A stretch of DNA of 64,000 nucleotides from Lucinisca nassula (lineage: Eukaryota; Mollusca; Bivalvia; Lucinida; Lucinidae): positions 64,872,587 to 64,936,586 of the forward strand of contig OY757019.1 of NCBI GenBank assembly GCA_963580285.1, written 5' to 3'. Position 1 is the stretch's first letter. Each line of letters begins with the position of its first letter. The position numbers and the translations under genes were made by a program. The notes beneath the pieces were generated by a model. That model worked only from the letters and a program-made list of their open reading frames with translations, was not told the origin of the DNA and made no database searches. Positions 24,476 through 34,572 of this stretch are shown piece by piece.

Positions 24476-24615
24476 TTGTAGTGGCATCCACATAGTATGT
24501 GGTTATAGCTGTTAAACTGTACATAGGCATATAACCTGTGGTGATAATTGGTAAACTGTGTTGATAACCATAATTCATGAAAAAAAAAACAGCTGTAAAA
24601 CATTCGATAGCCATG

Positions 24616-25070
24616 TAAAATAGAAGTGGAGGCAATGATCAGGAATCGACACAATCAACCCACAGCTCCCATAAGAGACACCAAAGGGATGGATTAACAC
24701 ACATGAAACAACAGACCCTAATGGAAACACCAACAGCGGAAAGCCAAAAGGACAGTTACTTTCCCACAAAATGGCCAATAGGCTATCCAAAATAAATAAC
24801 ATAAGCGACACAAACACCCAAAGACAAACCATAGCAAAAATAAACCGCGACAGAAGATCCGCCTTGGAACGGTCAGGGGAAACGAATTCCATTTAGGGGG
24901 CTTAAATCAATTTTACGTGGCTACACTCCTCGCCATTACTTCCGTCGCGATTTAGACAAATAATTTGTTCAGTCCGCATGAAGGCCTCCTAACTCATCAG
25001 TGCAACATCTCCGTGAACACAAATAATCAAACAAGCACAGAGATGAAACAACGCTGATGACTCGACAGCA
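24616..25070 (-). repeat. Family A, copy 4
   Basis: Near full length on the minus strand: GTGGAGGCAATGATCAGGAA to CAACGCTGATGACTCGACAG. A 105-codon hydrophobic frame (24,575-24,892, minus) covers it. Directly followed by an oppositely oriented copy, so the pair could fold back. Confidence 0.8.
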
Positions 25071-25094
25071 AAAAGAAAAGCAACAGTTAGACTC

Positions 25095-25341
25095 GATTTC
25101 ACCCTCCAGTAAAAATACTGACCGTACCAAGACGATTCTTCTGTTGTGGTTTATTATTGTTACAGTATCTTTTTATTTTGGACAGTCATTTTGTGGGAAA
25201 GTAATTGTCCTTTGGTCTTTCCGATTGTGGCGTTTTCATTGTGGTGAATGTTATGATTATGTTTCTTTCTCTTTGGTGTCTTGGATGGGGGTTGTGAGAT
25301 AATTGTATCGATTCCTGGTGATTGCCTTCACTTCTATTTTG
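25095..25341 (+). repeat. Family A, copy 5 (diverged)
   Basis: Contains GACCGTACCAAGACGATTCTTC, ATTTTGTGGGAAAGTAATTG and TCGATTCCTGGTGATTGCC: the 3' two-thirds of family A on the plus strand, more diverged than most. Confidence 0.75.
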
Positions 25342-25344
25342 TGG

Positions 25345-27756
25345 TGACAGCTGTGCAACTGTGGTGATACCCAGCTAACAGTTGTGTTTTATAAACGTTT
25401 TCAAAACGTCAGAAGGGACGTCAGGTAACTTTCGCTTGGATATATGCTGCAGCGTTAAACTAAAGATCAATTTTAATGTTAACCGCCAGCTGTGAAACTG
25501 AGGTGATAGCGATATAACCTTTGATGATAGCTGAGAAATTCAGGTGATAGTTATGAAACAGAGATGTTTGCTATATAACCTGTTGGGACAGCTGTGAAAA
25601 TGAGTGGATAGCCGTATGCCCTTTGGTGAAAGGCTGCAGAAGTAAGGTGTATCTATACTTCCTGTGTTGAAAGCTGTTAGACTGGGGTGAAAGCCAAAAG
25701 ACCTGTTGCGACAACTGCAAGTCTGATGTGATATCCGCACTTCCTGTGATTACAAATGTGAAACTAATGTCATAGCCATATTTCCTATAGTATATAACCC
25801 AGGTGATAACCATATTATTTGTGGTGACAGCTAAACTGAGGAGAAACAATATAACATGTTATGATTGCTGTTTAACTCACGCTATATAATCTGTGGTGAA
25901 CGCTGTGAAATTCACACGATGGCCATAACACCTGTGGTGACCGCTGTGACACCGAGGAGATAGCCATACTACCAGTAGGGAAAGCTCTGAAAGCCATACG
26001 ATAGCCATATTAGCTATGGTGATAGCTGCGAAACTAATGTGAAAGCCATTTTACCTGTTTTACCTGTTTTGTTTGCTGCGAAACCCATGTGATAGCCATA
26101 CCACCTATGGTGACAGCTGTGAAACTAATATTACTGCTACATAATCTGTGGTGACCACTTTAAAATCTTAGGGGATAGCCATATTACCCGTGGTGATATC
26201 TATAAAACGGATGTGATAGCTATACTACCTGTGGTTATAGATGAGAAACTCACGTTATAGCCTTATTGTCTGAGGATTGTTTATTTATCGTGCTAACAGA
26301 TTTGAAAGTGAAGTGATTGTCATGTCATATGTGCTGTTAGCTGTGAGACTCGGGTGATGGATAGAAGCCTCCGTGGTGTAGTGATTACGATAGTCGCCTT
26401 GTAAACCAGGGATCGCAGGATCGATCCCGGACTTCCCCAGACTTTCGGATGTGTCTTAAACCGAGGTCTCGTCTCCGTATGACCTTAGCTTTGGTGGGAT
26501 GTATAACTCAAACACCCACTCACACAGTTGATGGACATTCTACCTGTTGCGATAATGGAGATACAAAGGTCACTGCTTTATAACATTGATGACAGCTGTG
26601 AAACTGATGTGATAGCTAAACTTCCTATGGTGATAGCTGTGACACCGAGGTGATAGCATCTTACCTGCGGTGATAAAGTAAAACTCAGATTGTAGTCATA
26701 TTACCAATGTTGAAAGCCGTGAAACAATGCGATAGCCATTCTACATTTGGTGATAAATGTAATGCTGAGGTGATAGCTGTGAAACTCAAATGATAGCCAT
26801 ACTACCTCTGGTGAAAAATGTGAAACACAGGTGATTTCTATTCTGTCTCTGGCGAAAGCTGTGAAACTGAGGTGATAGACATATTTCTGTGGTGACAGCT
26901 GTAACTCTGGTGTAAAATCCAGCTGTGAAACTAATGTGATAGCTTTATTCCCTGTGGTGGTAGCTGTGAAACCCAGGTGATAACCATTCTGCAGGTGGTG
27001 ACAATTTTGAAACACAGGTGAATGCTATATTACATGTGGTGAAAGCTGTTTTCCTGTGGTGATAGCTGTGAATACGAGGTGATAGCATATCACCCGAGGT
27101 GACAACTGTAAATGTCGGATTATAGCAAGATTACCTGTGGTGACGTCTGTGAAACTGAGGCTATAGCCATACTACCTGTGGTAATAAGTGTGATGCTGAA
27201 GTGATAGCTGTGAAACTCAAGTAATAGCCATACTACCTCTGGTGACAATTATGAAACACAGGTGATTGCTATATTACCTATGGACGACAGATGTGAAACA
27301 CAGTTGATAGCTATATATCTTATAGTAACAGCTGTAAGTCTGATGTCATATGTATACCATCTTTGGTGACAGCTGAGAAAGTAATGTGATAGCCATATTA
27401 CCTGTGAATATCAAACTATCAATTAAGAAAGCTGAGAAACTCAGCTAAAATGGTGTAATCTGTGGTAGAAGATGAAAAAACTAAGGCGACAGCCATGTTA
27501 CCTGATTTGATTGCTGTGAAAATCATGTGATAGCCATACTACCTATATTGCCAGCTGTGAAACTGAGGTGATTGTTATATAACCTGTGATGACAGCTGTG
27601 CACCTCAGGTGGCAGCCATATTACCTGTGGTGATAGCTGTGACTACCTCTGGTGACAGCTGTAAATAAGAGGTGTTTACTGTATTACCTTTCTTTTACGA
27701 CAGTTGTGAAAACTGAGATGATAGGTTTTGTGTGTGAAACTGGGGTGACAGCAAAG
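25345..27756 (+). repeat. 41-bp minisatellite (GAGGTGATAGCCATATTACC form)
   Basis: Units read GGTGATAGCTGTGAAACTGA + GGTGATAGCCATATTACCTGT, making the two-part structure of the 41-bp unit obvious. About 130 bp at 25,375-25,490 lacks the motif and is unassigned. Interrupted by a SINE at 26,366-26,527. Confidence 0.88.
26366..26527 (+). repeat. tRNA-derived SINE (type 1), best copy
   Basis: Starts GCCTCCGTGGTGTAGTGATTAC (A-box-like), has GGATCGATCCC at 26,418-26,428 (B-box-like), a body with TTTAAACCGAGGTC-like and CGTATGACCTTAGCTTTGG phrases, and ends in an ACACCCACTCACAC tail. Polymerase III promoter boxes in this spacing define tRNA-derived SINEs. The family name was not determined. Confidence 0.8.
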
Positions 27757-28245
27757 TAGAAGTATAACAAAGATTAGGAATCGATACAATTAACTTACTC
27801 CACCCATCAAAGACACCAAAGGGAAAGAAACACAAACATTAAGCGACCAGACCATAATGGAAACCTAAACAAAGGAAGGCCATAAGGACAGTTACTTTCC
27901 CGCAAAATGGCCATATGGGCATCCAAAATAAAAAGACACAAGTGATACACACAGTAAGTAACAAACAACAACATAAATAAATCGCCACAGAAGAACCGCC
28001 TTGGAACGGTCAGTGGAAAGATTTCCACTGGGGGCTTAAATCGATTTTACGTGGCCACAATCCTCGCCCTTACTTCCGTCGCGATTTAGACAAATAATTT
28101 GTTCAGTCCACATGAAAGCCGCCTAACTAATCAGTGCAACATCTCCGTGAACACAAATAAACAAAGAAACACAGAGGTGAGACAACGGTGAGGACTAGAC
28201 AGCAAGAAACCACTGAAATGCTGGAGCAAAAGAAAACCAACAATT
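27757..28245 (-). repeat. Family A, copy 6 (near full length)
   Basis: From AGAAGTATAACAAAGATTAGG to GGAGCAAAAGAAAACCAACA on the plus strand, including GATTTAGACAAATAATTTG and the segment with AACATCTCCGTGAACAC. With 43,388-43,890 it defines the long form of the family. Confidence 0.8.
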
Positions 28246-28700
28246 ATACTTCGATGGGCCCGACCAGAGACAGAGCATCAGGCACCAACCAACATTACCT
28301 TGAATTAGATCTCTCTAACTCTCAATAAGCCTTTACGTTGGAACCGTCATAGAATCTGAGGCCTGATCCACCGGCGTGCCATTAAAGAGGGAAGCAAAGT
28401 TGCCAACCGTGATTGGGTTAACTACCATGCATGCAGTCTGTCGTATAATATCCATGTTGTACCCAATCTTTTTATATCGAAGAATGATTTTACGAAATTG
28501 GGTGCTAAATACTATCTTTAGCGACAGCTGTGAAAATTTAAAAGAAAGACCCAGGGAGCGCCACAGTCACAAGACACAGCCCACTCACGACAGGAAGAGG
28601 AAACATACACAAAACAAGAAAAAATACGAGTGTTTATGAAACGGAACAATCAGCCCTCTCTTCCCCACAGGGGGTGATCAGACCATTAGAAAACACTAAA
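28246..28700. other. Unassigned non-minisatellite stretch
   Basis: No GGTGATAGC core except one stray GCGACAGCTGTGAAAA at 28,520-28,535. See the separate entry for a minus-strand open frame. Nothing else recognised. Confidence 0.5.
28333..28530 (-). other. Short open frame of unknown meaning
   Basis: A minus-strand frame runs open for about 65 codons to a TAA at 28,333-28,335 and includes the segment TACMVVNPITVGNFASLFNG. The composition looks more protein-like than the repeat frames around it, but there is no start context, family match or splice evidence. It could be an exon remnant of a mobile element or chance. Confidence 0.2.
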
Positions 28701-30083
28701 CAACAACTCACAACAAATTCGCAGATATGCGATGATAGCCATGCTACCCGTGGTGATAGCCAAATTACCTGTGGTGATAGCTATAAAATGTAGGTGAAAA
28801 ACTGTGGTGACAGCTGTCAAATTAAGGTGATAGCCATAATACCTTTGGAGATAGTTGTGAAATTCAGGTGATAGACTGTGGAACTTAGTTGATAGCTTTA
28901 TTACATATTTGGGCAACTATTACTCAAGTAATGGCCATATTATCTGTGGCGATAACTGTGAAACTAAGGGGATAGCCATACTAACTCTGCAAACAGCTGT
29001 GAAACAGAGGTGACAGCTGTACTACCGGTGGTGACAAGCCTAAGCGATAGGCATATTACCTTTAATGATAGTTGTGGAATTCAGATGATAATTATACTAA
29101 GCATAGTGAAACTCTGGCGAAATATGTGAAGCTGAGGTGACAGCCATATTACCTGTGGTGGTAGCTGTAAAATTGAGGTTATAGCCACATTAACATCTGT
29201 GATAGCAATGAAGCCAGGTGATAACCAGACTAGTTGTAGCGACAGTTGTAAAACAGATGTTATTTCTGCATTACCTCTTGTGACAGCTGTCAGCCGATGT
29301 CATAACCGTTTTACTTGTGATAATAGCTGTGAAATTCAAGTCATAGTCATATTTCTTGTTGTGAAGCTCAAGTGATAGCCATATTTCCTGAGGTGACAGC
29401 TGTGAAATGGAGGCGATAGCCATATTACATGCATTTATAGCTATGGAACCCAGATGATAGCAACATAACCTGAGGGGATATCGTTGTTACCTGTAGGAAT
29501 ACATCTGAAACTCGGGTGATAACCATACTAACTGTTTGACAATTATGTATCATAGTTGACTGCTATACTATCTGTGGTAACGACTGTCAAACTAAGGTGA
29601 TAGCAATCTAACTTTTGTGAAGAAAAGCTGAGAAAGTCAGGTGATAGCCATATTACTTGTTGTGATAGCTGTGAAACTAAAATGATAGCCATACTACCTA
29701 TAGTTAAACGATTGCTATATAATATATGGTGACAGCTGTGAAACTGAGGTGATGGCGATATTACCTTTGGCGATGGCAGTTTAACTCTGGTGATAACCAT
29801 ACTACTCAGGTGATGGCCATATAGCCTGTAGTGATAGCTGTCAAGCTAAGGGGATAGCCAAACAAGCTATGGGAATAGCTGTGAAACAGACTTGATTGCT
29901 GTATTACCTGTGGCAGCTGTCAAACCGAGGTGACAGGCATATTACAGATGATAGTCATACTGCTTCTTGTGAAACTCAGGTGATAACCATATGACCTGAG
30001 GTGTAAAATGCGAAACTGAGGTGGCAGCCATATTAACTGTGGTGGTAGCTGTAAAACTGAGTTTATAGCCATATTACCGGCGG

Positions 30084-30365
30084 TGATGCGTCTGACTGGT
30101 GCTCAGAAGTACGCGGATTCAATACTTGCCGGGGTTGGCAGTATTTTTTCGTGGAGATTGATCATTATATCGTTTCTTTCATCATTCTTTCCCTTCCGCT
30201 GATTCAAGAAGGGCAGTTGTCAGTTTCTGGCGAAAGAATGTACACTGTATTGGTCAACCACTTATGTACAAGACAGCCCAGGAAACGTGTGGAAAGGTAA
30301 ACTGACAGGCTCAAAAATTACATAGTGTTACTGGGCCATTAAACTGCAATCAATGAAAACAAAAA
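30084..30365 (+). repeat. tRNA-derived SINE-like segment, right-arm copy
   Basis: Begins GATGCGTCTGACTGGTGCTC, with CGCGGATTCAATACTTGCCGG where the left arm keeps GGGTTCGATACTTGC, so the B-box-like part has decayed. Contains about 80 bp absent from the left-arm copy. Confidence 0.5.
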
Positions 30366-31205
30366 CCTGTGAACTCATGTGATAGCATTACTACCTGTGG
30401 TGACAGCTGGGAAAACATGGCGTTAACCGTACGAGTTTTAGTGACTGTTGTGAAACAGAGGTGATTGTTGTATAACATGTTGTGACAGCTGTCAACCAAG
30501 ATAACAGCCGTATTATCTGTAATGATAGCTCTGAAATTCAGGTGATTATGTTTGTGGGAAGCTCAGATGATAGCTATACTTCTTGTGGTGACAGCTGTGA
30601 AATGGAGGTGATATCCATATTAGCTCTGGTGATAGCTGTGAAACTCAGTTGACAGCAATATAACCTGTGGTTACAGCTGTCAAACTAAGGTGACAGCCAT
30701 GTTACCTGTAGTGATAGCTCTGAAACTCAGGTGATAAACCATTCTACCTGTTGTGACAAGTGTGAAACATAGTGGATTGCTGTATTACTTGTGGTGACAG
30801 CTGTTAGTCTGAGGTGATAGCGATATGATCTTTGGTGATAGATGTAAAAGTCAGGTGATAACCATACTACCTGCTGTGAAGGAAAGCTGAGATATTCAGA
30901 TGATACCATATTACTTGCGGTGATAGCTGTGAAACTAAGGTGACAGCCATACTACCATACATGGTAAAATGATTGCTATATATTATGTTATGACAGCTGT
31001 GAAATTGATGTGATAGCCTATTACCTGTGGTGATGTGATGATAGCTAAGAAACTGAGGTAATGGCGATATTACCTGCTGAAAGCTGTGAAACTCTGGTGA
31101 TAACCAAACTACCTGTTCTGACATTTGTGAAACGGAGGTCATTGCTTAATAACCTGATGTGACAGTTGTGAAACTGAGGTGTTTGTCATACCACCTTTGG
31201 TGATA

Positions 31206-31595
31206 GCTGTGAAACAGGGTTTAAAACTAGAGGTGAAGACAGTGATCAGGAATGGATTCAATTACCCCTAATCTCCTAACAGAGACAACAATGGGAAATA
31301 ATTCGAAATTGAAATAACTAAATCCTAATGAAAACACCACAAGCGGATAGCCAAAAGGACTTTTACTTTCACACAAAAATGGCCAAACAGCGATCGAAAA
31401 TTAAAAGACATAAGCAATACATACATGCAAAGACGCACTGTAACAATAATAAACCACAACACAAGAACCGCCTTGGAATGGTCAGCAAAAAGTATTCAAC
31501 TCAGGGGCTTAAATCGATTTTACATGGCCTCAGTCCTCGTCCTTGGTTCTTTTATGGTTTAGACAAATAATTGTTAAAGTCCGCATAAAGTCACA
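31206..31595 (-). repeat. Family A, copy 7 (shared by both arms)
   Basis: Inverted counterpart of 5,228-5,580, recognised by GTGATCAGGAATGGATTCAA and TTTAGACAAATAATTG at its ends. Confidence 0.78.
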
Positions 31596-31691
31596 TCACA
31601 TGTGTTGACAGCTGTAAAACTGGAAACTCAGGAGATAGCCATATTACCCGTGGCGATATCTATAAGACTAATTTGAAAGCCTTACCCCGGA

Positions 31692-32106
31692 GTCTAACTG
31701 TTGGTTTTCTTTTGCTCCGGATTTTTATTGGTTTATTGCTTTCGAGTCCTCACCGTTGTTTCATCTCATTTCGAGTATTGTGACCACGTAAAATTGATTT
31801 AAGCCCCCCCCCCCCCACACACACACCCAAGTGAAATTCGTTTCCACTGACCTTTCCAATACGGTTCTTCTGTCGCGGTTTATTTTTGTTATGATTTGTT
31901 TTGGGTGTTTGCGTCGCTCATATTATTTTATTTTGGATAGCCTATTGGCCATTTTGTGGGAAAGTATCTGTCCTTTTGGCTTTCCGCTGTTGATGTTTCC
32001 ATTGGGGTCTGTTTTTACATGTTTGTGTTTCTTTCACTTTGGTGTCTCTGATGGGAGCTGTGGGTTATTTGTATCGATTCCTGATCATTGCCTCCACTTC
32101 TGTTTT
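31692..32106 (+). repeat. Family A, copy 8 (private to right arm)
   Basis: Plus-strand copy from CCCGGAGTCTAACTGTTGG to TTGCCTCCACTTCTG. The left arm near 5,120-5,150 reads through the site (GGTAGTAAGGCTTTCAG), so it is a later insertion and sets the family's ends. A hydrophobic frame from 31,831 is open through the element. The middle 140 bp of the long form is missing, and there is a C run at about 31,807. Confidence 0.8.
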
Positions 32107-33154
32107 ATTACCTGGACTGACAGCTGTGAAACTGAGGTGATAGCTATATTATATATAGTGGCAACTGTTATTCAGGTGTGGCCATATATAGCCTGCGGTG
32201 ATAGAGGTGAGTGCTGCATTACCTGTGGTGACAGCTGCTAAACCGAGGTGATATGTATATTACCTATAATGGCATGTGTAAAAATCAGATGATAGTCATA
32301 CTACTTCTTGTGAAATACAGGTGACAGCCATATTGCCTGAGGTGAAAGATATGAAACTGAGGTGGCAGCCATATTACCTGTGGTGGTAGCTGTTAAAGCC
32401 ATATTACCTGCTCAGATGATAGCCTTACTACCTGTGGTGACAGCTGAGAAACTCAGGTGATATCCATACTCAATTTAGTAATAGCTATGAAACAGAGGCG
32501 ATTGATGTAAAATACAGGCAAGAACCGTATTACCTGCGATGATAGCTGTGAAAATCAGGTGATAGTCATATTTCTTGTTGTGAAGCTCAGGCGACAGCCA
32601 TATTTCCTGAGATGACCGCTATGAAACGGAGGTGATAGCCATATTACCTAAGGTGATAGCTGTGAAACTCTGTTGAAAACAATATAAACTGCGGTGACAG
32701 CTGTCAAACTGAGGTGATAGCCATGTTACCTGCAGTGATAGCTTTGAAACTCGTCCGATAATCATACTGCCTGTTGTGACAATTGTGAAGCACAGTTGAT
32801 TGCTATAATTATTACCTATGGTGACAGATGTAAACCTGAGGTGATAGCGAAATAACCTTTGGTGATATATGTGAATATTCTGGTGATAGCCATATTACCT
32901 GCTGTGAAGGAAAGCTGAGAATGTCGGGTCTTAGCCATATTGTGGTGATAGCTGTGAAACTAAGGTGATAATCATAATACCTATAGTGACAGCGGTGAAA
33001 CTGAAGTGATTGCTATAATATATGTGGTGACAGCTGTGAAACCGAGGTGATAGCCATATTAACTGCGGTGTTGTGGTGGTAGCTGAAAAATTCGGGTGAC
33101 ACCAATGTTGACTTTGTTGATAGTTGTTAAACTCCTTTAACCATACTACTTATC

Positions 33155-33187
33155 AATTTCCCGCGGTACGACGTATAGCGGGAAATT
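33155..33187. other. Terminal hairpin at the left end of the DIRS element
   Basis: AATTTCCCGC (33,155-33,164) and GCGGGAAATT (33,178-33,187) are perfect 10-bp inverted repeats around a 13-nt loop, within about 5 bases of the deduced left end. It may belong to the terminal repeat or be a recombinase-binding structure. I do not see the same stem at the right end. Confidence 0.65.
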
Positions 33188-33325
33188 ATTGTCTTAATGG
33201 AACCGGTTTGACCGGTTGGGAACGAGCTATTGGTCATGTGGTAAAGTTAGTGCGGGTGTATAAGTGCGTGAACAAAATCAGTTCTACGCGAGATCTCTCA
33301 CAGTAAACATCAACGTTTCTACAAG

Positions 33326-34310
33326 ATGGACGAAAGAGAAGACGATGAGAGAATGAATGAGAAAATCACAGAAGCAGTTAGGGAAAGTCACACGAAGTTG
33401 CTTGCGGAGATGACCAGCTTATTCACAAAGATAAGCGAGCAACATTCCACTTCCAATGAGGAGCAGTTGGTCAAGATAAGCAGTATTGTCGCAACAGGGG
33501 AAATGCCAAAATTCAAACGAAAGAGCAACGAAGAACAGTACAAGTTGAACTCAAAGGTGATGTTGAAACTTGACGAGGCAGAGAAGTCTGTTGAGGTTAC
33601 GAATTTAGAAAAGACAAAAGAAAAAATAACTGAAGGTATGTTTCGGTATAATATGGTGAAAATTTGATTTCTTGCGCCCCCCCCCCCCCACACACACACA
33701 CACAAAAAGAAAAGTAGAAAGAAGGAAAGGAAGAATGAAAGGAAAAGGAAAATGTGCAAAATGAAAATCCCGTAAAAGGTACGTAGAAAAGGAAACGCTT
33801 TACAAAAAGTTACGCAGAATGTTTACGCATCATGAAAGTACAAAGTTACGCATCAGAAAGTTACGCAAAAAGTAAGCATCATACTTATACGTAAAAAAAA
33901 AAAAAAAAAATAAAATAAAAAAATAAATAAATAAATAAAAAATTGTAATAGTTCAATAAACGAGTCGGGTTTTTATCGCTCGATAAATATATGTAATGTA
34001 TGTTAAGATTGTAATTATGGAAGGACATATTTTCAAAGATTATAAACGGTGAAAGCTTATGGTACATTTACTTTATCAGCTTGTTGGTCTTTGTTTGTTC
34101 TATTAATGAGCTTTGCAGGGGAGAAGCGGGCAAGAGCGACGAAAACTAAAGACCGAGGGTACAACGGAGGATGGTAAAATATTTGTATGAAAAATTTAAT
34201 AATACAGTGAATAGATTGTTTTTTCAAATGTGAAATTTTTAAATGTAGTTTTAAAAAGAAAGCAAGAAAGAAAACACCCACAGACACTCGCACAAACACA
34301 CACACACAAA

Positions 34311-34405
<95 letters not shown>

Positions 34406-34525
34406 GTAATTCATCGCACTATGGTTGTGACTATTTTATTGAATTAAATTAGCGATTTATTGGTGTTATCGCATTTATGTTTAAACTTTGTTTTCGTGTT
34501 TCATGATTAACGTACAGCTCACGTC

Positions 34526-34572
<47 letters not shown>

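Larger units (their letters stand above)
28700..33149 (+). repeat. 41-bp minisatellite, right arm inner part
   Basis: Same unit as 25.3-27.7 kb. From 29,347 outward it is the counterpart of the left arm. Interrupted by a SINE (30,084-30,365) and two family A copies (31,206-31,595 and 31,692-32,106). It ends exactly at the DIRS insertion. Confidence 0.88.

Noticed and set aside
4018..33149. CRISPR array
   Set aside because: Repeats are degenerate, head-to-tail and without unique spacers, and the sequence is eukaryotic.
33388..33759. 123-codon minus-strand frame
   Set aside because: Antisense shadow of the Gag exon extended into the C-rich and purine-rich start of the intron.
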